A stretch of DNA of 64,000 bases, from NCBI RefSeq assembly GCF_020544405.1, contig NZ_CP065410.1, positions 4,340,001 through 4,404,000 on the forward strand, given 5' to 3'. Origin of the DNA: Pseudomonas sp. IAC-BECa141 (GTDB taxonomy: Bacteria > Pseudomonadota > Gammaproteobacteria > Pseudomonadales > Pseudomonadaceae). The stretch's first letter is position 1. Each line of letters starts with the position of its first letter. Below the pieces are notes generated by a model. That model searched no databases and was not told the origin of the DNA. It worked only from the letters and a program-made list of their open reading frames with translations. Below, one piece after another: positions 9,390 through 18,929 of the stretch. A program made the position numbers and the translations under genes.

Positions 9390-10280
9390 ATGTTTCTGAT
9401 GGCATGCATCACGGAGATTCATCAATTGTCGGCGTACCCGAGTATCGATACCGATGTCCTGCGCACCTTTGTCGCGATTGCCGATCAAGGCGGTTTTACC
9501 CGTGCCGGCGAAATGGTCAACCGCACCCAATCGGCGGTGAGCATGCAGATGAAGCGTCTGGAAGAGGATGTGTTGCAGCGCCAGTTGTTCGAGCGTGACG
9601 GGCGCCAGGTGCGCCTGACCGCCGAGGGCCAAGTGTTGCTCGGTTACGCGCGGCGCATCCTGAAATTGCACAGCGAAGTTTTCAACACCCTGCGCGAGCC
9701 GCACATGGTCGGCACGGTGCGGATCGGCACGCCGGACGATTACGTGATGCGGTTTCTGCCGGGGATCCTGTCGCGCTTCGCCCAGTTCTATCCGCTGATC
9801 CAGATCGAAGTGCATTGCGAGTCGACCAAACAGTTGCTGCAACGCACGGACCTGGATCTGTCGATCGTCACCCGCGAGCCGGGCAACGAGATTGGCCAGT
9901 TGCTGCGCAAGGAACGTTTTGTCTGGGCCGAGGCGCAGAATTTCAGCGCCCACGAACAGACGCCGTTGCCGCTGGCGATGTTCAACAGTGATTGTTTCTG
10001 TCGCCTGTGGGCCTGCAATGCGCTGGACGCGATGGGCCGCGAATACCGGATTGCCTACAACAGCACCAGCCTGTCGGCGTTGATGGCTGTGGTGAGCGCG
10101 GGTCTGGCGATCACCGCGCAGCTGGAAAGCCTGATCACCCCGGACCTGCGCATTCTTGGGGCCGCCGAAAATCTGCCACTGTTGCCCGAGGCCAGCATCA
10201 TGCTGATCCGCAACCTCAACAATCCCTCGCCGATCACCGAATGCCTGGCCGAGCACATCGTCGAAGGCTTCAAACTTTAA
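9390..10280 (+). CDS. LysR-family transcriptional regulator
   Basis: A 296-residue LysR protein. The N-terminal winged helix reads DTDVLRTFVAIADQGGFTRAG...RTQSAVSMQMKRLEEDV, and the effector-binding fold begins with VRIGTPDDYVMRFLPGIL. Starts at 9390 and 9399 are both possible; neither has a strong ribosome site. It is divergent from the DUF1127 gene, which is a plausible target. Its last 11 bases overlap the convergent TauE/SafE gene. Confidence 0.9.
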   Translation: MFLMACITEIHQLSAYPSIDTDVLRTFVAIADQGGFTRAGEMVNRTQSAVSMQMKRLEEDVLQRQLFERDGRQVRLTAEGQVLLGYARRILKLHSEVFNTLREPHMVGTVRIGTPDDYVMRFLPGILSRFAQFYPLIQIEVHCESTKQLLQRTDLDLSIVTREPGNEIGQLLRKERFVWAEAQNFSAHEQTPLPLAMFNSDCFCRLWACNALDAMGREYRIAYNSTSLSALMAVVSAGLAITAQLESLITPDLRILGAAENLPLLPEASIMLIRNLNNPSPITECLAEHIVEGFKL

Positions 10281-11034
10281 AGGCGAGCATCACCGCGGAC
10301 AGCACCAGGAACCCGCAGAACAGCCCGCGCAGGAGTTTTTCCGGCATTGCGTGGGCCACTTTCACGCCCCAACTGATGCTGGCCAGCCCGCCAATGGCCA
10401 GCGGCAGGCCGATCATCCAGTCCACTTCGTGATGCACCGCGTACGTCACCAGCGTCACGCCGGTGCTCGGCAACGCCAATGCCAGCGACAGCCCCTGAGC
10501 GACCACTTGAGTGGTACCGAACAGGCTGGTCAACACCGGCGTCGCCACCACCGCCCCGCCGACGCCGAACAAGCCGCCCATGGCGCCCGACGCCGCGCCG
10601 AGCACGCCCAGCCATGGCCACGAATAACGCATCTCGGAAGTCGCTGTCTGACGCGCGCCAAACATGCGCACCAGGTTGTAGGCCGACAACGCTACAAGGA
10701 ACGCGACAAAGCCGATGCGCATGGTTTGTGCGTCGATGCCCACGGCCCAGATTGAGCCGATCCACGCAAAGCAGAATCCCATCACTGCCAGCGGCAACGC
10801 ATGGCGGAGTTCGATGCGGTTACGCTGGTGATAACGCCACAGCGCCAGCATCACATTCGGCACCACCATCACCAGCGCCGTGCCTTGGGCGATTTGCTGA
10901 TCAAGCCCGAACCACACGCCCAGCAGCGGAATGGCAATCAAGCCACCGCCGATGCCGAATATTCCGCCCAAAGTGCCGAGGGCGGCGCCAAATACCAGGT
11001 ACAGCATAAAATCGATCACAGCGGCATTCCTCAT
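10270..11034 (-). CDS. TauE/SafE-family membrane transporter
   Basis: A 254-residue integral membrane protein with about eight hydrophobic segments arranged as two repeats: GTLGGIFGIGGGLIAIPLL near residue 20 and GAMGGLFGVGGAVVATPVL near residue 150. These glycine-rich halves are the hallmark of the TauE/SafE (DUF81) exporters of sulfite, sulfonates or other anions. Substrate unknown. The start could be the ATG at 11034 or the GTG at 11019, which has GAGG at a better distance. It is divergent from a LysR gene that may control it. Confidence 0.88.
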   Translation of the reverse strand: MRNAAVIDFMLYLVFGAALGTLGGIFGIGGGLIAIPLLGVWFGLDQQIAQGTALVMVVPNVMLALWRYHQRNRIELRHALPLAVMGFCFAWIGSIWAVGIDAQTMRIGFVAFLVALSAYNLVRMFGARQTATSEMRYSWPWLGVLGAASGAMGGLFGVGGAVVATPVLTSLFGTTQVVAQGLSLALALPSTGVTLVTYAVHHEVDWMIGLPLAIGGLASISWGVKVAHAMPEKLLRGLFCGFLVLSAVMLAFKV

Positions 11035-11131
11035 ACGTCAGTCAGCGCATCGTACGCAGTCGGTGCTGGCACGGAAACGCATAGCAACGCACAATGGCTT
11101 TGCCAAATTCGCATAGGCGCTGAGCTGATCG

Positions 11132-12088
11132 ATGAACCCCAATCAATTGACCGAACAACTTGGACTGTTCCTCGATGTGCTGGAGAGCGGCAGCTTTTCT
11201 GCTGCTTCACGGCGACATCCGCTGACGCCCTCGGCCGTCGCCCGGCGCATCGACAGTCTGGAAAGCGCTGTCGGCAGCCAGTTGTTTATCCGCAGTACTC
11301 ATGCGGTGCGCGCCACGCCCGCCGGTCTTGCGTTTGCCGAACGGGCACGGCGCATCGTGGCGGAGTTGCAACTGGCCCGGGCTGAAGCGGTGTCTCTAAG
11401 CAGCGCGCCGGAAGGCTTGATTCGGGTGGATGCGCCGGCGGCATTCGGGCGTCGGCATTTGGCCCCGGTGATTGCCGATTTTCTGGTGCTGTATCCGGGA
11501 CTCGACGTGCAACTGCATCTGATAGACAGCTTCGTCGACATGGACGGCTCGAACCTGGGCAAGGTCGACCTGGTGCTGCGTGCCGGACAGATGGCCGACA
11601 CCCGCCTGGTGGCCACGCCATTGGCGAGCATCGTGCGCATTGCCTGCGCCAGCCCCGACTACCTGAAGCGTCGGGGCGTACCGGGCGAGCCCGCGCAATT
11701 GAGCGAGCATGACGGCCTCGATTGGGACGGCCTCGCCCCACCTTTCGCCTGGCGTTTCGAGCAGGACGGACAGATGCAATTGCACCGCCCGGCACGGGTG
11801 CGCATGAGCGCTAACAACGCCGAGGCTTTAGTCTGCGGCGCACTGGCGGGGCTTGGGATTGCGCATCTGCCGACCTGGCTGGCCAGCGAATACCTGTTGC
11901 GTGGCGAGTTGCTGCCGCTGTTCTGTGAAAATGGCCTGCCTACACCGGAAAGCGCCGGCATTTACGCGCTGCGGCTGCAACAGCAGGCCAGCTCCCGCAG
12001 CCGCCTGTTGCTGGAATACCTCAAGACCCGGTTCAGCCCAGTGCCGCCGTGGGATCTGGCCCTGCAACGAGAGTTGGGCCGGCACTGA
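11132..12088 (+). CDS. LysR-family transcriptional regulator
   Basis: A 318-residue LysR protein of the CrgA-like branch. The N-terminal helix-turn-helix is FLDVLESGSFSAASRRHPLTPSAVARRIDSLE, and the effector domain begins with GLIRVDAPAAFGRRHLAPVI. It is transcribed away from the TauE/SafE gene with about 97 bases between the starts, so control of that transporter is the simplest guess. Only a weak GAG precedes the start. Confidence 0.9.
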   Translation: MNPNQLTEQLGLFLDVLESGSFSAASRRHPLTPSAVARRIDSLESAVGSQLFIRSTHAVRATPAGLAFAERARRIVAELQLARAEAVSLSSAPEGLIRVDAPAAFGRRHLAPVIADFLVLYPGLDVQLHLIDSFVDMDGSNLGKVDLVLRAGQMADTRLVATPLASIVRIACASPDYLKRRGVPGEPAQLSEHDGLDWDGLAPPFAWRFEQDGQMQLHRPARVRMSANNAEALVCGALAGLGIAHLPTWLASEYLLRGELLPLFCENGLPTPESAGIYALRLQQQASSRSRLLLEYLKTRFSPVPPWDLALQRELGRH

Positions 12089-12171
12089 CCGATTCGCCAC
12101 CGGGCACAATTGTCTGGCGCATTAAAGATTCGAGCGCTAGATTCATCGGTATCACCGTTCAAGGCACCGAC

Positions 12172-12636
12172 ATGACCAACGACCGCAACACCTCCGATCA
12201 CTGCGAAGACCTGCTGCTCGATAATCAGGCCTGCTTCGCCCTGCATTCCACTTCGCTGATGATGACCAAGGTCTACAAGCCACTGCTGCAAGCGCTTGGC
12301 CTGACCTATCCGCAATACCTGGCGATGATGGTGCTGTGGGAGAAGGATGGTTTGACCGTCGGAGAAATCAGCACGCGCCTGCTGACCGATCCGGGCTCGC
12401 TGACCCCGCTGCTCAAGCGTCTGGAGGGTGAAGGTTTGCTGAGCCGTACGCGAAGCCGTGAGGATGAGCGGGTAGTGATCGTTGAACTGACTGCCCAGGG
12501 ACGCGCCTTGAAAGACAAGGCCCGAACCGTTCCACAATGCATCCTCGGTGCCAGTGGCTTCACGCTGGAGCGTCTGCAAAACCTGCAAGCCGAGTTGCAG
12601 GCCTTGCGGGGTCATTTGCAGGACAGCCTCGCTTAA
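12172..12636 (+). CDS. ohrR: OhrR, organic-hydroperoxide-sensing MarR-family repressor
   Basis: A 154-residue MarR-type repressor. OhrR proteins sense organic peroxides through a reactive cysteine near the N-terminus, here Cys21 in NQACFALHSTS, and repress ohr. Tyr residues that assist sensing occur in KVYKPLLQALGLTYPQY. A second cysteine in the C-terminal third (VPQCILG) suggests the two-cysteine class. The winged helix is LTDPGSLTPLLKRLEGEGLL. The start at 12172 matches the family. It lies 271 bases upstream of ohr on the same strand. Confidence 0.93.
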   Translation: MTNDRNTSDHCEDLLLDNQACFALHSTSLMMTKVYKPLLQALGLTYPQYLAMMVLWEKDGLTVGEISTRLLTDPGSLTPLLKRLEGEGLLSRTRSREDERVVIVELTAQGRALKDKARTVPQCILGASGFTLERLQNLQAELQALRGHLQDSLA

Positions 12637-12647
12637 GACCTTCCCTT

Positions 12648-12906
12648 CCCTACGGGCGCAGCCTTGCGCCTGTAGGCGAATCGCCCCTTCCCGGCTTACC
12701 CACGAAAAAAAATTTCCTCTCGCTTACGTTAAAAAAATCTTATATATCAAAAACTTGAGATCACGACTCCACCTGATCCAAGTGCCAATTGCCGATCTTT
12801 TCGAAAATTTATCTTGCACGCTAAATATTCGCGCAGTACATTTACTTCGCACCTAGTTAGCGCGCAAACAATTAGCGCAACAAATCACACTTAATGAGGC
12901 TCACAC
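12648..12906 (+). promoter_or_regulatory. ohrR-ohr intergenic region with promoter and candidate operator repeats
   Basis: A hairpin, ctacgggcgca/tgcgcctgtag (12650-12675), may end ohrR transcription. The following 12700-12880 is AT-rich, unlike its surroundings. Just before ohr, ttagcgc occurs twice in the same direction (12857-12863 and 12872-12878), preceded by a related gcacgctaaat near 12817. These are candidate OhrR sites, but they do not match any operator I can recall exactly. GAGG at 12896 serves ohr. Confidence 0.4.
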
Positions 12907-12907
12907 C

Positions 12908-13327
12908 ATGCAAACTCTCTACACCGCAATCGCAACTTCCACCGGCGGCCGTGACGGTCGTGCGATCTCCAGCGACAACATCCTCGACGTCAAACTGGCC
13001 ACCCCGAAAGAACTCGGCGGTGCCGGCGGCGCGGCCACCAACCCTGAGCAACTGTTCGCCGCCGGTTACTCGGCCTGCTTCATCGGCGCGCTGAAATTCG
13101 TCGCCAGCCAGACCAAACGCAAAATCCCGGACGACTCGTCGATCACCGCTCACGTCGGCATCGGCCAGATTCCTGGCGGTTTCGGTCTGGACATCGACCT
13201 ACACATCAGCCTGCCGGGCCTGGAACAGGCTGACGCGCAAAGCCTGGTCGACGCTGCGCACCAGGTCTGCCCGTACTCCAACGCCACTCGCGGCAACGTC
13301 GATGTGCGTCTGCACGTCACCGTGTAA
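12908..13327 (+). CDS. ohr: Organic hydroperoxide resistance protein Ohr
   Basis: A 139-residue thiol peroxidase of the Ohr/OsmC fold that reduces organic and lipid hydroperoxides. Both catalytic cysteines are present: Cys57 in GYSACFIGAL and Cys121 in VCPYSNATRGN. The catalytic arginine is expected in the N-terminal half, near GGRDGR. It is preceded by ohrR and followed 33 bases later by a secreted esterase gene, so the latter two probably share a transcript induced by peroxides. Confidence 0.96.
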   Translation: MQTLYTAIATSTGGRDGRAISSDNILDVKLATPKELGGAGGAATNPEQLFAAGYSACFIGALKFVASQTKRKIPDDSSITAHVGIGQIPGGFGLDIDLHISLPGLEQADAQSLVDAAHQVCPYSNATRGNVDVRLHVTV

Positions 13328-13360
13328 TCACTGACACTCAGGCCCGTACAGGAAATGAAC

Positions 13361-14374
13361 ATGAACACTTTCAGCAAAGTCTTGACCGGTACCCTTCTCG
13401 CTCTGTCCATCCACAGCGCATTTGCCGGGGAGGTTGAACACAACACCCAGGCGTTCCTCGATGTGCTGAATGCCGGCACCGGCAAACCGATGGAACAGCT
13501 GACACCCAAGGATGCCCGAGCCGTTCTGACCGGCGCACAGTCCGGGGTCAAACTGACGTTGCCCAAGGCGGACGTCAGCGAGAAGACCATCCAGGTCGAT
13601 GGCCAACCGTTGAGCCTGACCATCGTCCGGCCGGCCGGAGTCAAGGGCGAGCTGCCGGTGTTCATGTTCTTCCACGGCGGTGGCTGGGTGCTGGGGGATT
13701 TCCCGACCCACGAACGTCTGGTGCGGGATCTGGTGGTCGGTTCGGGGGCGGCGGCGGTGTTCGTCAACTACACCCCTTCGCCGGAAGCGCATTACCCGGT
13801 GGCGATCAACCAGGCTTACGCGGCGACCAAGTGGGTGGCCGAACACGGCAAAGAAATCAACGTCGACGGCAAACGTCTGGCGGTGGCGGGCAACAGTGTT
13901 GGCGGCAACATGGCGGCAGTCGTCGCCCTGATGGCCAAAGACAAAGGCACCCCGGCGATCAAATTCCAGGTGCTGCTGTGGCCGGTAACCGATGCCAATT
14001 TCGATACGGGTTCGTATAACCAGTATGCCGAGGGGCACTTCCTCACCCGCAACATGATGAAGTGGTTCTGGGACAACTACACCACCGACGCCAACCAGCG
14101 TAACGAGATCTACGCCTCGCCGCTGCGGGCCACCACCGCGCAGTTGAAAGGTCTGCCGCCTGCACTGGTACAGACTGCGGGGGCCGACGTACTGCGTGAC
14201 GAAGGCGAAGCCTACGCCCGTAAACTCGACGAAGCCGGCGTGCCGGTAACCTCGGTACGCTACAACGGCATGATCCACGACTACGGTTTGCTCAACGTGG
14301 TCAGCCAGGTGCCGGCGGTGCGTTCGGCGATGCTGCAGGCTTCGGAAGAACTGAAGCAACACCTGAAGAAGTAA
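13361..14374 (+). CDS. Secreted alpha/beta hydrolase (hormone-sensitive-lipase family)
   Basis: A 337-residue esterase or lipase-like protein with a signal peptide (NTFSKVLTGTLLALSIHSAFA, cut before GEVEHN). It has the HSL-family oxyanion motif HGGGW near residue 107, the nucleophile elbow GNSVGGN near residue 176, and candidate acid and base residues in GADVLRDEG and MIHDYG. Substrate unknown. The ATG at 13361 has AGGA at a suitable distance; the one two codons earlier is too close. Pairing with ohr suggests removal of ester products in peroxide stress; OhrR-like control of an esterase is known, as I recall, in Xanthomonas. Confidence 0.85.
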   Translation: MNTFSKVLTGTLLALSIHSAFAGEVEHNTQAFLDVLNAGTGKPMEQLTPKDARAVLTGAQSGVKLTLPKADVSEKTIQVDGQPLSLTIVRPAGVKGELPVFMFFHGGGWVLGDFPTHERLVRDLVVGSGAAAVFVNYTPSPEAHYPVAINQAYAATKWVAEHGKEINVDGKRLAVAGNSVGGNMAAVVALMAKDKGTPAIKFQVLLWPVTDANFDTGSYNQYAEGHFLTRNMMKWFWDNYTTDANQRNEIYASPLRATTAQLKGLPPALVQTAGADVLRDEGEAYARKLDEAGVPVTSVRYNGMIHDYGLLNVVSQVPAVRSAMLQASEELKQHLKK

Positions 14375-14388
14375 TTTTCATCAGGTAC

Positions 14389-14422
14389 AAAAAAGCCCGA
14401 CTCAATGGTCGGGCTTTTTCTT
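14389..14422. terminator. Bidirectional terminator between the esterase gene and efp
   Basis: The stem aaagcccga/tcgggcttt with loop ctcaatgg is flanked by A and T runs, serving both convergent genes. Confidence 0.85.
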
Positions 14423-14439
14423 TCCGCAAAAAACAGTGC

Positions 14440-15009
14440 TTATTTGGCACGGCCTTTGTAGGAACCGCCTTCGCGGGTATCGATCTCGATCATGTCGCCG
14501 ATTTCGATGAAGTCAGCAACCGACAGCTCGGTACCGTTCTTCAGTTTGGCAGGCTTCATCACCTTGCCGGAAGTGTCACCGCGAGCGGAACCTTCGGTGT
14601 AGTCAACCTGACGCACGATGGTGGTCGGCAGCTCTACGGAAACCAGACGGCCTTCGAAGAATACCGCTTCGCAAACGTCGGTCATGCCTTCTTCCACGAA
14701 TGGCAGAACGCTTTCGATGTCTTCGGCGTTCAGCTCGTACATGGTGTAGTCGGTGGTGTCCATGAACGTGTAGGAGTCACCGCTGATGAAGGACAGGGTC
14801 GCTTCTTTACGATCCAGGATCACGTCGTCCAGCTTGTCGTCCGCACCGTAAACGGTTTCGGTCTTGTAACCGGTCAGCAGGTTCTTCAGCTTGGTCTTCA
14901 TGATCGCGCTGTTACGGCCCGACTTGGTGAATTCAGCTTTCTGAACCAGCCAAGGATCGTTGTCGATACGGATCACGGTACCGGGTTTGAGTTCTTTACC
15001 AGTTTTCAT
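14440..15009 (-). CDS. efp: Translation elongation factor P
   Basis: A 189-residue EF-P, which rescues ribosomes stalled on consecutive prolines. It has three beta-barrel domains, with the loop FTKSGRNSA placing arginine at position 32 rather than the lysine of the E. coli type. Arg32 is the residue rhamnosylated by EarP in Pseudomonas and Neisseria, and earP lies directly upstream (48 bases) on the same strand. The C-terminal [21 protein letters not shown] is conserved in the family. Confidence 0.97.
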   Translation of the reverse strand: MKTGKELKPGTVIRIDNDPWLVQKAEFTKSGRNSAIMKTKLKNLLTGYKTETVYGADDKLDDVILDRKEATLSFISGDSYTFMDTTDYTMYELNAEDIESVLPFVEEGMTDVCEAVFFEGRLVSVELPTTIVRQVDYTEGSARGDTSGKVMKPAKLKNGTELSVADFIEIGDMIEIDTREGGSYKGRAK

Positions 15010-15057
15010 TGCGAATATCCGAATTTGGATGGGATTTACAAAAATCTAGGCCGCGTA

Positions 15058-16200
15058 TCATATCCAATTTCGGTAAAACTGTACCAGCGCCGTCGCAAGA
15101 TCCGCCTGGGAGGCCTGTTCCAGACACCACGCGCGGGCATTTTCCTGCAGTGCAGGCCAGTGTTTTCGGGCCTCGAGCCAGTGATCGCCGATAGGCTGCC
15201 CGGCACTCCAGGCACGCCAGAGACCGTTCATCGCCTCGGCAGCTACGGGCGAAAGGCGCTTTGTGTAGAGCGCAAGGAAGGCGTCGAGCTTGTCGAGATG
15301 GATGTCTTCGTCCTGCTGATAGATGTGCCACAGCATCGGACGCCCCGCCCATTGCGCCCGGACAAACGAGTCCTCGCCGCGCACCGCATTGAAATCGCAG
15401 CACCAGAGCAATTGGTCATATTGATCCTGCCGGACGAACGGCAGCACCTGCACGGTTAGCGACTGGCGAACATGTTTCGACCCGACTGCCAGCGATTCGA
15501 CTTCGAGCCAGCGCGCGACATCACCGAGAATCCGCCCTTCCGGCACCAGCAGATGAGTGGGCGTCGAGTCAGCGGCGAGTACATCCAGCCAACTGGCGAG
15601 TCCGGCATTCTCGTAGGCAAACAGCGAAATCAACTGCGCACCGGGCACAGGAACGATCCCCAGACCGTGCAGGAATTGTCGCTGCGCCTCGGGATCCTGC
15701 TGAAACTGCTGGCGCCGCTCCAGCAAACCGCTCTCACGCAACAGGCCACCGGTCCCCGGCTGGAATCCCGGAAAGAAAAAGTACTTCTGCACCGACTTGT
15801 ACTTCACTGACGGCAGACCGTGGCAACCGACCACCCAGTCTTCGGCACTGAGGTAGTCGAGGTTCATCCACAACGGCGGCTTCTGCCGCGCGGCCATGGC
15901 GTCCATGTAGAGACTCGGCAACTGGCAGGCAAACGCGGCGATCACTACGTCGGCGGCGTCCGTTTCCGACCATTCAGCCGGCCAGTGTCGGACTTCGACA
16001 CCCTGCTGCCTTTGCTGGTCAAGATGGATGTCGATTTCCGGGCAGATGCGCTCGAAGGCGCGCAGGTCATCGACCCACAGTCGCACCGTCATTGCATGTT
16101 CACTGACCAGTTGCCGGGCCAGACGCCAGGTCACGCCGATGTCGCCGTAGTTGTCGACGACCGTACAAAAAATGTCCCAGCGGGTTATCGGTTGCGGCAT
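15058..16200 (-). CDS. earP: EF-P arginine rhamnosyltransferase EarP
   Basis: A 380-residue GT-B enzyme that transfers rhamnose from dTDP-rhamnose to Arg32 of EF-P. The N-terminal WDIFCTVVDNYGDIGVTWRL carries the conserved catalytic aspartates, and CDFNAVRGEDSFVRAQW carries the RGEDS motif that contacts the nucleotide sugar. Length fits the family (about 375-380). GGGAGCC lies five bases before the start. The order earP-efp on one strand supports a shared transcript. Confidence 0.95.
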   Translation of the reverse strand: MPQPITRWDIFCTVVDNYGDIGVTWRLARQLVSEHAMTVRLWVDDLRAFERICPEIDIHLDQQRQQGVEVRHWPAEWSETDAADVVIAAFACQLPSLYMDAMAARQKPPLWMNLDYLSAEDWVVGCHGLPSVKYKSVQKYFFFPGFQPGTGGLLRESGLLERRQQFQQDPEAQRQFLHGLGIVPVPGAQLISLFAYENAGLASWLDVLAADSTPTHLLVPEGRILGDVARWLEVESLAVGSKHVRQSLTVQVLPFVRQDQYDQLLWCCDFNAVRGEDSFVRAQWAGRPMLWHIYQQDEDIHLDKLDAFLALYTKRLSPVAAEAMNGLWRAWSAGQPIGDHWLEARKHWPALQENARAWCLEQASQADLATALVQFYRNWI

Positions 16201-16324
16201 TCAAGGCTCCCGTTGGCAAAAGCGCCGATTGTCCGCATAAATGTCTCCATGCAGAAGAGCCGACGGTAATTAATCTTCGTGCGACAATCGCCACTCGCCC
16301 GCATTCATCCGCCAGGAGGCAGCC

Positions 16325-16732
16325 ATGCCCTATCGTCCCAATCCCCGTCGCCCCTTGCCTGTTCAGCTTAGCGCGCTGCAATTGACCGGCAGCATTGCGC
16401 TGGGTTTGTGGCTGGGTTTCCTGGCCATTGCGCTGACGTGCTGGCTCGCCTCGTCTCTCTTCAGCCATCAGTTGCAGCCGGTGGCGCAGGCGGTACAACA
16501 ACTGAGCAAGCCTGCGGTGGCCGCCCAGCCACAGCCAGAACCTGAGCCACAAAACCGCCTGTTCGAGCAGTACGAAGAAAACCTGCGCAAGAACGAACAA
16601 CAGGCACGCCTGGATCAGGCCCGAGGCAACACACGCAATCTGTCGAATCCCAAATGCCAGTTCTGGCTGCAACAGGATCAGACGGCCCCGAGCGAAAAAA
16701 GCCGCGCCAATGTCCTGCAATTCTGCGATTGA
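16325..16732 (+). CDS. Conserved hypothetical membrane-anchored protein
   Basis: A 135-residue protein I do not recognise. A basic N-terminus is followed by one hydrophobic segment (residues about 20-45, GSIALGLWLGFLAIALTCWL), then a Gln/Pro-rich linker and a charged C-terminal part with cysteines near the end (NPKCQFWLQQ, LQFCD) that could form a disulfide if exported. GGAGG lies six bases before the ATG. The next gene begins two bases after its stop, so the two are probably co-translated. Confidence 0.7.
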   Translation: MPYRPNPRRPLPVQLSALQLTGSIALGLWLGFLAIALTCWLASSLFSHQLQPVAQAVQQLSKPAVAAQPQPEPEPQNRLFEQYEENLRKNEQQARLDQARGNTRNLSNPKCQFWLQQDQTAPSEKSRANVLQFCD

Positions 16733-16734
16733 TC

Positions 16735-17217
16735 ATGAATAAACAGACGGTTCACCAACTGATTCTCGACAGGCTGCGCGTCGACCTCGACATCGCCGAA
16801 CGCGCGGCGCAAACCGCTTACGAAACTGCGACCCACGAAGAGAACATCGCCGAAAACAAGTACGACACCCTGGGACTTGAGGCTTCGTACCTGGCGGCGG
16901 GCCAGGCAAAACGGGTCGAGGAGATTCGTCACTCGCTGGCGCTGTGCCAGAACCTGACGCTGCGTGCATACGACGATCAGCGAGGGATTGAAGTCGGCGC
17001 CCTGCTTGGTCTGGAAGACGAAAAAGGTCGCGAGCAATGGCTGTTTCTCGCGCCGGATGCCGCGGGCTTGAAAGTCGACGTGGTGGGTCAGCCGATTACC
17101 GTCATCACCCCGCGCTCGCCGCTGGGCAAAAGCCTGCTGGGCAAGTTCGAGGGTGACGAGGTGGAGATTCTGGTGGCAGGCACCCGGCAACAGTTTGCTG
17201 TCACCGAGGTGCTGTAG
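16735..17217 (+). CDS. GreA/GreB-like transcription factor, divergent
   Basis: A 160-residue protein laid out like a Gre factor: an N-terminal coiled coil with an acidic tip (HEENIAENKYDTLGLEASYL, compare GDxSENAEY in GreB) and a C-terminal FKBP-like domain (VITPRSPLGKSLLGKFEGDE). Gre factors enter the RNA polymerase secondary channel to rescue backtracked complexes. The tip departs from the classical motif, so a different channel activity is possible. A conventional GreB is encoded at 29520-30017. It starts two bases after the previous gene. Confidence 0.75.
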   Translation: MNKQTVHQLILDRLRVDLDIAERAAQTAYETATHEENIAENKYDTLGLEASYLAAGQAKRVEEIRHSLALCQNLTLRAYDDQRGIEVGALLGLEDEKGREQWLFLAPDAAGLKVDVVGQPITVITPRSPLGKSLLGKFEGDEVEILVAGTRQQFAVTEVL

Positions 17218-17239
17218 ACAGGCGCTTGGTGACAGGGGC

Positions 17240-18327
<1,088 letters not shown>

Positions 18328-18831
18328 TCAGCGATCCTCCCGACGCCGACGCTCCACCAACGGCACCAGATAAACCGGCACCTTGGACAATTGCAGCAGC
18401 CGTGCTGCCGTTCGCCCCAGGGGTGTCTCCGCCCCGACCCCATGGCTGTGACTCCCTACGATCAGCAAATCGACAGAGAGTTTCTGCACCTGATCGAGAA
18501 TCACCTGTGACGGATCGCCCTGCAGCACCCGTACTGCGCGTATCCGCTGCAGGTCCTGCTCGCCCTCGTCCCCCAGCTCTTCACGAAAGCTGTCGAGCAC
18601 CCGTTGCTCGATATTGGCGATAACGGTTTTCAGACCCTGACTGTGGAATTCGTTCAATGCCTGTTCGTCGAGATAGCTCTGCAACACCGATTCGGCAAAC
18701 AGCCCCATGGGCTCCACCGCGTGCACCACGTACAGATCGGCATTGAACGTTCGTGCCATTGCCAAGGCATGCTGCATCACTAACGGTGCGTACAGACCGA
18801 GGTCAGTGGCATACAGCATCGAACGAATCAT
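18328..18831 (-). CDS. UspA-family universal stress protein
   Basis: A 167-residue single-domain Usp protein. It begins MIRSMLYATDLGLYAPLVMQ, and the ATP-binding-type motif GSHSHGVGAETPLGRTAARLL near residue 130 is close to G2xG9xG(S/T). Such proteins bind ATP and protect during stress or anaerobic life; the precise role is unknown. GAGGAGG lies five bases before the start. It lies directly upstream of cysB on the same strand. Confidence 0.88.
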   Translation of the reverse strand: MIRSMLYATDLGLYAPLVMQHALAMARTFNADLYVVHAVEPMGLFAESVLQSYLDEQALNEFHSQGLKTVIANIEQRVLDSFREELGDEGEQDLQRIRAVRVLQGDPSQVILDQVQKLSVDLLIVGSHSHGVGAETPLGRTAARLLQLSKVPVYLVPLVERRRREDR

Positions 18832-18929
18832 ATGACCTCCTCGCGTGCCAACATGGCGGAGATTTGATTCAGCTTAGCAGTGCCTTCGCGAGTACGACGT
18901 GCGACGCAACGTCTTGAACCACGTGCGCT

